From: Cercis canadensis
Taxonomy: Eukaryota; Streptophyta; Magnoliopsida; Fabales; Fabaceae
NCBI GenBank assembly: GCA_003255065.1
Contig: QAOA01006669.1
Location: 62,001 to 126,000, forward strand
Length of the DNA: 64,000 nt
Direction: 5' to 3'
Position 1 is the first letter of the stretch, and the number at the start of each line of letters is the position of its first letter. The translations under genes and the position numbers were made by a program. Shown here one piece after another: positions 10,961 to 22,548 of the stretch. Below the pieces are notes generated by a model, which did not search any database, was not told the origin of the DNA, and saw only the letters and a program-made list of their open reading frames with translations.

Positions 10961-12560
10961 GGACTCTTCCTAGCTTTCTATTTAAATTTTGTTTTCTTTT
11001 ATTATTTAGCTATTATGTCACTAAGACTAATTTTTCACTAATTATGTTATTTCAAGGTTTTCACTCAAGTTTGGAGGTTTAGAATGTCAAAAATCCAGAA
11101 AAAGTTGAACTTGGTGAAGTTGGACAGCAAGCCTGGTGCCGCAACTCCAGTGTGCAAGAGCAAGGCAGTGACTCAAGCACTATAGTGCACTCCAATGGCG
11201 CCGCAATGCTCTTGCCACACCAATGCAACTTAGTCAGGTAGTTTGTCACTTAGTAACCAACCCATCATGGCATCACCTAGCAAGAGAAAAGCCATTGAGG
11301 ACACTGATGATGACTTGGACAACATGTCCATATCTTTCTAAGGGAGTAATTTTCTCTTTCTCTTATTGTTTGTATACATTAGGGACAATGCATATTTAAG
11401 TTTGGGGGTAGAAAATTCTATTTTTATTTTTTTTTTTGTTTGTTTTAATTTTACTGTTTTAAGTAGATTGTAGTTAGGAGTTCTTGATGAATGATTTTGA
11501 AACTTGAAAACCTAGGGCCAATGATAACACCTTCATCTTAACTATTCATAAGTTTTGGAAAATGATCCATATCTTGTTAGTGTATGTTTGATTCTTTTGT
11601 GAGTTTTTATTTAATTAACTTGAATTTGCTTGACATATTGAGCACATAGCCCTAAACACTTGCACTTCCTTGATTGATTTAAAGAAGGTTTATGCATGCT
11701 TATCACTTTTTTGACCTCGTATGACTCTAGAACTAGTTTGATTGCCGCTTGAAGCGAAATCCTAGGCTATGCAACATTAGGGAGATGATTTAGGTCAATT
11801 TTGGATAGTTTGAGCCTTTCAAGCTGACCCTTGCACTATTATTATCCCTAGTCACCTAGTTTGAGCCAATTAGTAACATTTCCTTTGTCACATATATATT
11901 AACCAAAGCTTTAAAGATTTTTCCTAAACTTGCATTCATGACACATTCTCATTCTAGGAAAACTATTTAGAACTTAGGGAGAAATAAGGGTGGATAGGAG
12001 AAGTATTGAGTTGTGAGAATAGAATTAAGTTTGTTGCTTCTTGACTCTATGAATTGAAAAAAAAAATTAAACACCCTTAAAAGACAATAAGTTTAGGGGT
12101 GAAATCAAGCATTCAAAGAAAAGAAAGAGTGAAAAGAAGCACAAATAAGTGAGGAAAGAGGAAAAGAGTCAAGATTGATGACAAAGAAAGAAAGCTTGTG
12201 GTTATGTATGGGTGAAAAATAGTATGAAGGTTCTCTAAAAGCCTATATTGGTTATGTGTCATGGTTGAGTGAACCTCATTGATTTTCCTTTACCTCACCT
12301 TAACTTCAGCCATTCATTACAATCTAGAAAAGCCTTTTTGATCTTTGATATTAAAAATAGCTTACATTAGTAAAGAGTGGCAAAAAAAGCTAGCCTATGG
12401 AGTTCCTCATGTGCTTTATTTAGAGGTCAAATTGCTAAGGTGAGCATGTATAAATTTATTCATATTTCAAAAGGTCATTTATACAGGGTTACACACACAC
12501 ACTCAAGGAGTTTACTAGTAACGAAGAACTTGCATTTGAATTGATTTATACACTTGCATG
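10961..12560. other. 3' noncoding part of the Athila-like element
   Basis: This AT-rich stretch has a short GC-richer block (11130-11240) resembling the LTR phrase 'GCCGCAATGC', and a purine tract AAGTTTGGGGGTAG at 11399-11412 of the kind found after pol in Athila elements. The remainder has no reading frame of note. A possible diverged LTR start (TGATAAATC) lies at 12561, cut off by LTR A at 12690. Confidence 0.4.
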
Positions 12561-12689
12561 ATGTGATAAATCTTCCCTGAATTATGATATTTTGTTATCT
12601 TTTAGGCCTATTAGGTTAGTAAAGCTAAAATGATTATTCTTCTGTTCAGTTTTTTGTGTTCATTGTGAGTTTTCCTTAGTTTTGCATGA

Positions 12690-13587
12690 TGATAAATAGT
12701 ATTTTTATACAGTAGTTAACCCTCATTTTTAGTCTCTTAAACCTCTTTTATGCTTAATTGATTGGGCTTAGGCCGTATTTCATAAGTTAGGTTTCAATTG
12801 GGCTTAATTGCATTTTTCAGCATTACTGGGAATTTTACACTATCTTTGTATTTTGAGCATAACTTGAGTTCTAGACATATGATAATTTTGAATCTTACTT
12901 TGTAGGAAATCTGAGAGACTTATCTACAACTTTTATTCATAGCTCCAAAGCTAATTTGGATGTCCAGTAGGTCATTTTTGGCTTGGAAGTCAGAGCAGAG
13001 ATGCTGTCACTAGACCCAGATCCATATGAAGCGATTGGACCATAACATGGGTTGTGGGTGTCTTCTGGACCTGAAACCAATACCATTAGATAGCTAAGAC
13101 ACAAAGCTTCAACTCTTGTGAAGAACAATTCTCTAAAATGTGGCGCTTTGATGGTACTCTTTCCCCTTGAAGTCAATTGATGGATCCAGAAAGCAGTTAA
13201 AAGTTAAATGGACCTAACTTTCTCATCCTAAGCCCAAATCGGGGCCCAATTAAAGCTAAGGTCCAGGAGATTAATCTAAGCTAGGGGTAATCTAGGTATG
13301 CAATTAATTTAGAGGGTTATAAGTAGGTTAAGGAGGCAAACGTGATTGATATTCCATTCTAGACAGTTTTTAGTAGAGATTTATTTTTCCTTGCCTCTTC
13401 TTCCATTGGAGCTCAGATTTGATGGCCATGGAGAAGTAGAAATTTTGTAACCAAGCTAGACTCAAAATTTAATTTTGTTTGATTTTGAGATTATCTACTT
13501 AATTGATTCCAGTTTAATGCAATTCTGTTCATTTTTGGATTTCTATCTTGCCTTAGTTTTTTGTATGGATTATAATGTTGAGGTATG
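12690..13587 (+). mobile_element. LTR family A, copy 1 (3' end truncated)
   Basis: It begins TGATAAATAG and matches 41314-42200 for most of its length: AGTTAACCCTCATTTTTAGT, TTGATTGGGCTT, CTGAGAGA, GCTCCAAA and others. The match stops where LTR B begins at 13588, so LTR B inserted in it or replaced its end. Confidence 0.75.
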
Positions 13588-14877
13588 TGATAAGACATTA
13601 CTTTACACTATTTATTTTCCTTATACTTAGTCTTTTATTGTGTGTTTCTACTGATTTTTATGGCCCATAGACATATTTTGTAGATTTGGACTTGTTGGTG
13701 CTTTTGGACTTTAATTGCATAATTATTGATTTCTCGCACTGATTACATTTTTCACTATATCTTAAGCTGCAGTTGTCTGATTGATGCGATTCCAATTTCT
13801 TTGGAAAGCTGATAGAAAATTGTACATTTCATATGAATAACCTAGAAGCTTATTCTCGCGTCTGGACAACTGAAATTCACGTGCAAGAAATCTAGATTTT
13901 CTGCATCGGCCCAGCATCGACTTATTCCATTCCTTGGGCCTGCCTAGTGGACCAATACTCGTTTATTGGCCCAACATCTGCTATTTGGGCCAGCACACAT
14001 GTCACTAGGGTTTAATCACATTTTTACCATTAAAGATTTAGGAAACTAAGTTTATTTTGTAATTAGGAAACCTAGAGGAAGCAATCAGCTAGTATTTATT
14101 CTTAAGTTGTTGAGAATAAGGAGATCACGAATTTACCATCAGTAGTTGCTGCCTCCTGTTCCTAAGTTATAGTTTAGACCTTTATTTTGTGTTTAAGCCT
14201 TCCATGGAGGGCTAAGTACTTTTGTAATCAATTCAAGAGGATCCAGACATGCTAATCCAGAGTTTCTCTGCTTCAATCCGAGTTTGATTTAATATAGTTT
14301 GATTATCTTCTTCTTCTCAACTTCATGTGATTGAATGATATTCTAATTACATGCATGCTTTATATGAATTTAAATCGGTTAATTAGATTCATCACAATAA
14401 TCAAACTGCTAATCATATGTTAAAGGTTTTTAATATATGGTTAACTTGGACAATTCAGTTATTAAATTAATCCGAACTTAGTGATATAGAGTGGTTGCCT
14501 AGATTCTTAGTTCCAAGATTAATTGAATCTCTCATTGGTAATCAGTAGGAATTCTAAGTGTTCCTGTTAGGGGTTCCAGGTAACATTTAACTAAGAATTA
14601 AATCAGACCTAGGTTATCTTTAGTGAATAAGGATGGATTAGGGTTTGGTTGCTTGCTTGAGTTGATTACATTTTCTCTTACTTGATTAATTATGTTTACT
14701 ATTTTCTGAGTACTTATTATACTGCATTCAACACAACCCCCCCTTTTATTCTATTTATGCTTAAGTCCTAATAGATTAGTTGTTCTGGTGAATCCTTGGG
14801 AGACGACACTAGTTGCACTCTATACTACAAATCTGTTGCAATTAGTTTTATAATTTTGTACGGTTCGGCACCCGTCA
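13588..14877 (+). mobile_element. LTR family B, copy 1 (complete 5' LTR, Athila type)
   Basis: The LTR runs from TGATAAGACATTAC to ...GGCACCCGTCA, 1290 bp, and is followed within 6 bp by a primer binding site. A second, 3'-truncated copy lies at 25832-26548. It shares short phrases with family A (ATGGAGGGCTAA), so A and B are related Athila-type LTRs. Confidence 0.8.
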
Positions 14878-14883
14878 AAATTT

Positions 14884-14902
14884 TGGTGCCGTTGCCGAGG
14901 AT
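14884..14902 (+). other. Primer binding site, tRNA-Asp type
   Basis: TGGTGCCGTTGCCGAGGAT differs at few positions from the TGGCGCCGTTGCCGGGGAT commonly found after Athila LTRs, known as complementary to the 3' end of tRNA-Asp. It lies 6 bp after the LTR end. Confidence 0.75.
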
Positions 14903-15772
14903 TTCACCTTACATATTAATCTTCTTAGGACTCTTTCGTTATTGTTTTGTTTGCTTATTGTTCTTGTTTCTGGTCATTGTTCTTCATCATTCTCTTCCTG
15001 TTTTACTTGCTTTCATATTTTGTTTTCCTTATTTGTTTAGGTTTTCTTTCCCTGTTTAGTGTTTCTGTTTCTGTGTTGTTTTCGATTCTCACCAACTCGG
15101 ATTGAGCTACAAATTAGTGGACAAAGGAATTGCACTATGAGAAGCATTGTAAGGTGATAGTTTCTATTTCCTTTGCCGTCTTTGTTCACTTTTTGGCAAA
15201 ATTTTTTATACTTTCTGAGCATTGTGGTGATAGTTTTTTTTTTTTTTTTTGTTTTGTTTCCTTTGATGTTTTAGGTTTCTATTGTGTGAATTCTGGTGCC
15301 TTGGTGCCAGTTTTCCCTTGTTTTCCCTTTGTTTCGGTTTGATTTAGTGGTTTTCACGTATATTATTCCGGCCAAATTTTGTGTTCCGATTGACCTAAAA
15401 CTTGGTCAGTTGAAGAAAAATGGTCTGACAATCAATAGTCATTCCTTATGCCATGAGGTCTTTATTTTTAAGCCGAATTTCATCATTTTGACCACTTTTT
15501 CAATTTTTTAAGATTTTTATTTGATTTTTTAGTTTCATTTTCATTAAGCTTTCATGCTGTGGAGGTAAAAAAAAATTTTAAAAATTTTTAGATACTTCAA
15601 CTAGCCTTATTTTGTTGCCTTTTTGTATAACTTTGTATGTTATTTTGTATGTTGGTGTGTTTTGGTGTTCTGTTTTTTTTTTTTTTTTTTTTTTTTTTTT
15701 TGGTTTTNGCTAGGTTCTTATTCTACTATAAGAGTGCAAGAGGTTGTTGCATCATTTGCTGACCAATAGAGG
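14903..15772. other. Leader of element B, with poly-T and an assembly N
   Basis: The leader is T-rich and noncoding. It has a T run at 15672-15701 close to the N at 15708; the leader is probably longer or shorter in the genome. Small open frames here encode only hydrophobic low-complexity peptides, as expected of T-rich DNA. Confidence 0.5.
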
Positions 15773-17290
15773 ATGGAGCATAACATTGATGAATTATCCT
15801 CATTGGTGAGACAGTTAACAATTGCCCAACATCAACAACCAGCCATGCAACCAATCCAATTTCGTGGCATTTGTTCTTGCACCTTTCATCCTACCAATGA
15901 ATGCCCTATATTTCAGGATGATGATTATGGATTTCAAGATCCTTTTGTAGCTGCATGGCAGCAGCCTATATATGATCCATACTTCAATGCCTATAACCTT
16001 GATTGGAGAGATCATACCAATTTGATATATGGCAATGTAGCCCCACCACAGCAGTATTGGCAACCGTTAGTGCAGCCTATACAACAACCAAGTCCAACAT
16101 GCATAGAACCTGAACCTTCAATTGAGGACTTGGTGAAACAATTGGTCATTCATACCATTCAGTTTCAACAGAGGACAGAGGCCGCCATGCAAAATTTAGA
16201 TACTCAGATTGGACAATTGACATACTCAATGAGTCAACTGCAGCCCCAAGGTTCTAAAAAAATTCCTTCAAAGACAATTCTAGAATCAATTGAAAATTCT
16301 ATGCCCGAACCAATTGAACCTCAACCTACAAACAAGCCACAAACAGCAGAGACAACTGTCCCTAATTCAGTGACCTTAGAATCCGAGAGAGTCACTCAGT
16401 CCAAGAAGACAGATGAGGATTTAGTCGAAAAGGTCTACAATGAGTTAGGTGTTGATTTTTCTAATTGTGTTGGTTTTGATGATTCTGTGCAGTGCCAATC
16501 ATATGCTGATTGTGATGGTGAAATAACAAGTGCTGTGTGTGCTAAGATTTCTGCATTCTTGAGAGATGATAATTCTGGAGATTCTGCTGAATCTCATTCT
16601 ACAGATTTTGAAAATGACTCTTAAGAGACAACCCAAAATGAACCTGATAAGGGTCCTACGGTTAATTCTACATTCTTTCCTACTTTAACACAACCTAATT
16701 TTAACTGTGAGCTTGCTGAAAAGTTGTTCCAACATGACCCTAAACTTGTAGTTATAGTGTATGCATGTGATGATTTAAGCACTAATATTGAAGGATTAGA
16801 TGATTTCATGTTTCTTACTTCTTCACATGCTAGAGCACTAGGTATAGATCATGTTAGAACCTTAGTTGCAAGTGAATATTTTGATGTTGGTGGAATGAAT
16901 GCAGGTAATACATGGGTTGTCCAAGCCAACCATAGGCTAAGCTATTCTTTGAATGGGGAGAAAGAGATGTTGCTATTTGCCAATTCTTTGCAAGAATCTA
17001 AATGTCATCTTGAGCCTTGCATGAACAACATGTTGTATGACACTAGTGTATTTTGTAAGGATGAGCTTAAGCATGACTGTTATAGGCTTAGATTTGTAGG
17101 ACATGATAATTTGCCTTCTTTTAGATTTATATATGGAACCTATGGTTGGTTGTCTATACTTAACAAAGTTTTTTATTTTTATGTTTCTCATGCTTTAGGT
17201 AGGATTGTAAACTCTTCACTGCACATTTCCCTTGGTAATATTTTGAATGCTTGCGAGGTCATCCTTCTTGTTTCAACATGGCTCCAATGA
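15773..17290 (+). pseudogene. Gag-like ORF of element B with an unrecognised C-terminal half
   Basis: One frame of 505 codons is broken only by a TAA at 16622-16624. The N-terminal ~110 residues match the C-terminal part of Athila gag: MEHNIDELSSLVRQLTIAQH corresponds to a stretch of the minus-strand gag at 30100-30160. The zinc-knuckle region GICSCTFHPTNECP keeps three ligands but has Arg in place of the first Cys. A Gln- and Pro-rich linker and a Glu-rich region follow, then after the stop a block (16724-17290) with VVIVYACDD, SSHARALGIDHVRTL and NTWVVQANHRLSYSL that I do not recognise. There is no protease motif. The usual upstream gag core is absent, so this may be the ORF of a non-autonomous Athila derivative. 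It lies 0.9 kb after a complete LTR and primer site. That the frame stays open suggests recent activity or selection, but one stop shows this copy is dead. Confidence 0.6.
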
Positions 17291-17639
17291 AGTCAATTTG
17301 ATGTTGGGAATCATCTCTAAATTCCTGTAAAAGAGATACAACACTAGGCAAAGTAAGGTCAAGTTTCTTAGTGCTAAGACATGCCCCCTTGTAAAAGAGT
17401 AAAAAAATGGGCTGATTATAGAAATATGCTCTCTTGACCTCACTTTCTTTTGCATATACACTTAAATGATGCTCTTCTTTTCTCTCAAGGCTTTATTTTT
17501 CTTTGTCCATCTCATTCTTTTTCAATCCATTTGGGCTCTCGGCCTCTTCTATACCCATTTCTTATAACCTCTCACTATTTTTGTCTTTAGAACTCTCACT
17601 CTCTAATAAGGATTGTGGCACCCAATCAAGAGACGTATT
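17291..17639. other. Junction region between element B ORF and the chromovirus segment
   Basis: I see no recognisable domain. The sequence moves from the end of the Athila-derived ORF into a T- and C-rich stretch whose frame runs into the pol tail that follows. Confidence 0.4.
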
Positions 17640-17787
17640 ATCCATTTTCGTGGGTCTGATTACAAGAGCAAGAGCTGAAAGGATGCAAGGAGCATTGAAC
17701 GGCTTGATTGAGAAGATCGAGACTCAAGGAGAAAATTTGGATGAAGACCAAAGGCTAGTGAGTTTCATTTGGACTGAAAAATCAACT
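17640..17787 (+). pseudogene. C-terminal tail of a Tekay-like chromovirus polyprotein
   Basis: The frame shows GLITRARAERMQGALNGLIE, then KIETQGENLDEDQRLVSFI. Tails of the type GP(I/M)TRARAK..ALN.L are characteristic of the extreme C-terminus of pol in Tekay-like Ty3 elements, directly before the 3' LTR. That is where it lies here. Only about 50 residues are left. Confidence 0.6.
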
Positions 17788-18489
17788 TGTTGATGACAGG
17801 GCAGAACCTTGGGCGCCCCAGCCTCCGAAACCCGGCGCTGCAATGCCCCAAATGACTCAAAATGGCTTCCAAGCAGAACTTTAGGAGTTGCAGCACCCAA
17901 CAAATAGTACTCTAGTCGCTATAGCACCACCCTTCAGTACTGCAACGCCCCATCAATTTTTCAGCCTAGCGAGTTTCGACTCAAAACCAGCATTTTTGTT
18001 AGTGTCTTCGGGCCTAGAGCAACCTTTTAGCCATTCTGGGCCTATTTTATGAGCAACTACACTTAGGTTATTAATGTTATCCATTTTGGGACATTTAGCT
18101 ATTAGTTTGCACTTATTTAGGTTTTGTTTAAGGCCTTTGGCCTAATTAGACTTAGAATTAGATTTGTTTTCTTTTATAAAGGAGTTGACCCTCTTGTGAC
18201 AACATAACTTGGAAATATTTAGAACTTGAATGAAGATAGAGTTTTTCTTCATTATTCTTTGAAATAACTTCTAGATCTTATAAACAACCGATGGTTCTTA
18301 TGGCAATCGACCTAGAACTTATCGCTCGCCTTCTACCTTTCTCGAGCGTGGTGTTCCCTAGATACCTGTAGTTCTTGCTTTGCTAATCGACGGGTCGAGG
18401 TCCTCGTTTTCGTTCTGAAACTTGATTTAGATGGTTCATATGGCATTTTGAATTTCTACCTTCGGGTTACCCCATAGGGATTCACATCA
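17788..18489 (+). mobile_element. LTR family C (Tekay-like chromovirus)
   Basis: It starts TGTTGATGACAGG after the pol tail and ends ...TTCACATCA, followed 2 bp later by a tRNA-Met-type primer site. It is ~702 bp long. It contains GC-richer phrases (GGCGCCCCAGCC, GGCGCTGCAATGCC) and a TATAAA at 18175. No second copy is in the window, so the 5' end is set by the TG dinucleotide only. Confidence 0.6.
18175..18180 (+). promoter_or_regulatory. TATA box in LTR C
   Basis: TATAAA lies in the central part of the LTR, at a position consistent with a U3 promoter. Confidence 0.35.
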
Positions 18490-18491
18490 TC

Positions 18492-18509
18492 TAGTATCAG
18501 AGCTCGTGA
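18492..18509 (+). other. Primer binding site, initiator tRNA-Met type
   Basis: TAGTATCAGAGCTCGTGA matches the usual TGGTATCAGAGC at all but the second base. It follows the LTR by 2 bp, as in chromoviruses. Confidence 0.65.
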
Positions 18510-19602
18510 TTCTAATCGAGTTTCGATTTTCATTTTTTTTTATTTCTGAAAATTTTTCGTTTTCTAAGTTTCTTTAATGCTCTAGTTTGTTGTTCTTCAC
18601 TGTTCATCTGGATTCCTTGTTGATTTTTGTTTTGAATTGCTTAGAAAAATTTATGGGCAACTTTTCTTGAAATTCTCATTGAGTCCCGTAATTGCCCTTA
18701 AGGTAATGTTTGGCATTTTTAATTTCCAATTTTTGTGGTTTTTCCATGATTGATGCAATTTCTGGGCTATTGAACTATCATGATCATCATTTGAGCTTGT
18801 ATGAAGTATGATTAAATTATAGGATAAAAAAAAATTATGGGTAAGGTTGATGAACATTGAAAGTGTTATTGAGCAAATTTCTACAAATTCATATAAAAAA
18901 AATTGTTTGATTTGATCAAAAGAGTGATATTAATTGCTTCTTAAAGTTGCTTCTTGCTTATTGCATGGTCTTGATTGAGATTTCTTTAATTTTTGCTTGA
19001 ATTTGTGTTGAAAATGATTGGAACAAACCTAGAATTTAGGAATAAAGGCACCATAGCACCTAGGGTTAAACACCACAGTGTCTGAAGGGCAAAAGCCTTA
19101 GCGCTGCAGTGCCCTACTCCAAAGCCGCAGCCCTAATCCAATTTTCTAATTTTTTTTTTAAATTTTGTGCCTTGTGATTATTGACTTTCCAAATTTCTTT
19201 GCGAACCAAATTGCTTTCTTGTTTGTAATCTTATTCGGTGTTGATTGCCATTGATTTTGTTCCTAATTGCTAAATTTTATTTGCTTGATTCTTCATTTTG
19301 TTTTTTATGATAAACCCATTTCTTGAAATTCCTTTATACTTATGTTATGCTTGTTCTTTCTATGTGTGAGTGATTTGTTATGGATGTTTGTCACATTGAC
19401 CTAAGCTCTTGATTTGCTCATTAGTTCCACAAAGAACTAAGGAAGGAAAGTAAGAGTGGAAAAAAAAAAAAGAGTATCTGAGTGCATTAGAGGGTAAAAG
19501 CCAATTAGTGTGCCTAAACACGAGTGTGAGTGACATTCTTGAGTGCAAACACATGAGGAATTGGTGATGTTTCTTGCTAACACTTTTTACAGGTTCAAGA
19601 CA
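18510..19602. other. Leader of the Tekay-like element
   Basis: The leader is noncoding and AT-rich, with a short 'GCGCTGCAGTGCCC' block near 19100. It ends at the gag ATG. Confidence 0.5.
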
Positions 19603-19714
19603 TCATGGATAGAGAGAGTGAGGCCGAAAGTCAAGCCTTTACACTTCGTGTCATGCAATAACAATTCGAGAGGATCAATATGATATTTGATGAGTTGCAT
19701 GACCGCATGGGGAG
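19603..19714 (+). pseudogene. Tekay-like gag, N-terminal fragment before the solo LTR
   Basis: ATG at 19603 opens MDRESEAESQAFTLRVMQ, a stop, then QFERINMIFDELHDRMG. The pattern QFERxNxxFxELxDRM is typical of the gag N-terminus in this lineage. The frame is broken at 19714 by a solo Tat-type LTR and resumes at 22549 in the same phase. Confidence 0.7.
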
Positions 19715-22543
19715 TGTAGACACCGTATTTTGTTTGGGGGTTGTTACACGTTTTCCAAGAAAAGAGAAAAGAGAACAAAATTCTTTTTAAGCGGGAAATC
19801 TAAGTTTAAGGTCTTTAAGACATCTTTTAGCTTTTGGATCAAGGTTTTTGTTTTTTGGCATTGGCCTACTTCATTTTAATACAAGTTAAGAAGCTCTTTA
19901 GCTTGGTTTCTTTAAATTTGAGTTTGGGGCCTCTTGACTCATTTGATTTTATTTAAATACTTTGTTTGGACATAAAAAAAAAAAATATAATTTTCTGAGC
20001 TTTTTGTGATTTTGGATCAAAACCCATATTTTGGGGTTGACCCGTCATGCTAGGTTGGGGGCCTTCGAGCCCAACCTTTTTTTTTCAATATTTTTTGTCC
20101 AAATAAATTATATATGTTTGTTGGACTATTTAATTTGGGACCAATTGGACCAACTTAGGTCCAAGGTTGAGCTCGTTGGGCTCATTTTGACCTAATTTGG
20201 CCTAATTGGCCCATTAGTATTTTGTGATTTTTATTGTTAATCAAAAAATAAATAAATTTATTAAAATATGAAAGGAGGTCAACTAGGGTTTAAAGAATAC
20301 TCTCAAGCATAAGTGAAAAGATCTAGCCTCAAGGAAGCTTCATAGAAGTTGTTTGTGCAAGACAATTTTGAGAAAATTGCTAATGGGGGCTTCTTAACCT
20401 TATTTTTACATGGAAAAAATAAAAATTAGAGGGGCTAAAATGTGCAATTCGGTTAGGGTATTTTGGGGAAGAATTATTATATTTTTCACATGCCAAGGCT
20501 AAAGGAAAGTGGGAGGAAGATGCAAAAATGGGGGAAAAGACCAAACTACCATCAACTTGCTCTCCAAGTTGAGAGGGCTCATTGCATAAGAAAAGAAAGA
20601 GAGGAAAGAGCCACAAAAAGAATATGCTCTCAAGGTGAAAACAAGAAGGAAAAGAGAGAACTTGAAAAAATATATCAAAGAGAGGACAGTTGAGAGAAAA
20701 ATTGAGAGTTCTTGAGTGTTCTTCATACTTTTGGAGAAGGAATAAACAAAATCAAGAGTGTTGGAGGTTCTTGGAGTTAGGTTCTACACCTTTTGAGCAA
20801 GGAAGAAGAGTTTTCTTGAAGAACACTAGGTAACCTTCACTCTTTTCTTGATTTCTTGTCATTCTCTTGTGGGTTTTTGTTTGAATTCATGTGAAATGTA
20901 TGTTTCTTTTTCGTACCATTTGTCATGTCTTAATAGAGTGAACATGGTTCTTGTGGATTTTTTTTTTTTTGCCTTTGTTTTCTCAAATGTGTTTTAGGGT
21001 TCTTGATTAAAAATCAAAATGATGCTTAACCTTTTTTGAAAACTTTGTATTTTGGTCTTAATTTCTTGACTTTTTGTCATACTTAAAATCAAATTTGTTA
21101 ATTGAGATAGTAATTATCAAATTCTCGGACCTGTCAGTCCAACACTGGCAGTGGTTGATCTTTTGACCATAACTTCGATTTTACAAACCCAAATGACATG
21201 GTTCTTATCTTGTTAGAACCCTAAGATGCTTATCTTGCATTTTTATAAACTTTATATTTTTTGCATATCGCATTTGCTCCCAGTTTTAATTTAAAAATAG
21301 TTATTTTAACTGTACTCTAAAATTGTTAGTTGATTCTGGCAGTGTTCTATTTTTTGGCTATAACTTGAATTAGGTAGCTCATTTTTGTATTATTTTTATT
21401 CTTTAGAACCATAAGACATTTTTTTATGCCATATAAAATTTTAGGGTCAAATCGCATTGACATGCATTCCTAGATTTTTTTACAAGTTTTCCCTATTTTA
21501 TGTTTTGTTTTCTGTCTTTGCTGGTTTTTTTTTTTTTTTCATTATGCCTTGTGTTTACTTGTTGTCATTTCTTCCTTTTTGAAACCATTTGCATACTAAT
21601 TACGAGTGTATATAGATTGTCATGTTTAGCCAAATGTTGTTGCTTTATTTTGCATGTCATTTTCATGATTTTATTGACTCTTAATGGCTACCACATGTGC
21701 TTTATTATTATATATTTTTTCACTGTAAGTTGACATCTTCCTTGCTTTATTTTGTCATTTATTGTGATGTGTTATGACTGCTCAATTGCTTATGCATATG
21801 TGAACTTTAATTTTTTATTTTGAGCCAACTAATGCGTGTTCCATGTAAAAGAGAGTCACAATCCTCGGGCCATTAGCAAAATCTTAAGGCGATTCGGAGG
21901 CTTAAAGAGGCTTTGTTTATTTTGATTACATTTGCCAATTTTGTACCCCTCCCCTATTGGACAAGGACAAGTGTTGTAATACTTAAAATCATACATTTGT
22001 ATAGCATTTAGAGATGTGGACAAGTGTTCACTTAGTATCCATAGGCCCCTTACCTATCATGGAATGATAGGGCAATCCATCTATATATCTGGTGGCTCAC
22101 TCTATCATTCCTAGGTAAGGATAAGTTTCACCTTGGAGGGCGTCATATGTGAGGAACAGGTGAAAGGATTTAAGGCACATTAGTTGCATGCATTTCATGT
22201 TTAAATTTTTTACCAATATTTTTATTTTTATTTCATTTCTATTGTTTATTTGAGGGATGAATAAAATATATTTTTTGCCCATTTTATGATTCGTACAACT
22301 AATTTCGGGTAATCATTTTTTAGACAGGAGTTGTGGAGTGCCTAACACCTTCCCTACATATAATTAGACTCTCGAACTCTCTCTGGTTCGTAGGCTATTT
22401 TTGAAATTCAAAAGAGAGTTTTCCAATTATTCTCAATTTTCTTAATACAATTGGTAGCGATTTTAAGTTTTCTTCGAAAAACTAATATTTTATTTAAAAA
22501 ATCCTTCATTCGCATTGTAGCGACTTTCGGGTACGTTATGAAA
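19715..22543 (+). mobile_element. Solo LTR of a Tat/Ogre-type element (family D, copy 1)
   Basis: It begins TGTAGACACCGTATTTTG and ends ...TACGTTATGAAA, matching the LTRs at 43430-46634 and 63267 onward. The final CA has changed to AA. A 5-bp target duplication GGGAG (19710-19714) and AGGAG (22544-22548) flanks it, with one mismatch. It has no internal region, so it arose by LTR-LTR recombination. It sits inside the Tekay-like gag and is therefore younger than it. Confidence 0.85.
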
Positions 22544-22548
22544 AGGAG

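Noticed and set aside
12561..12689. Possible start of a 3' LTR (TGATAAATC)
   Set aside because: Similarity to the LTR at 6926 is too weak over this short stretch to support a feature.
14796..15511. Several hydrophobic frames of 60-90 codons in the leader of element B
   Set aside because: T-rich DNA gives Phe/Leu/Val-rich frames by chance; none starts near a conserved context and they overlap each other.
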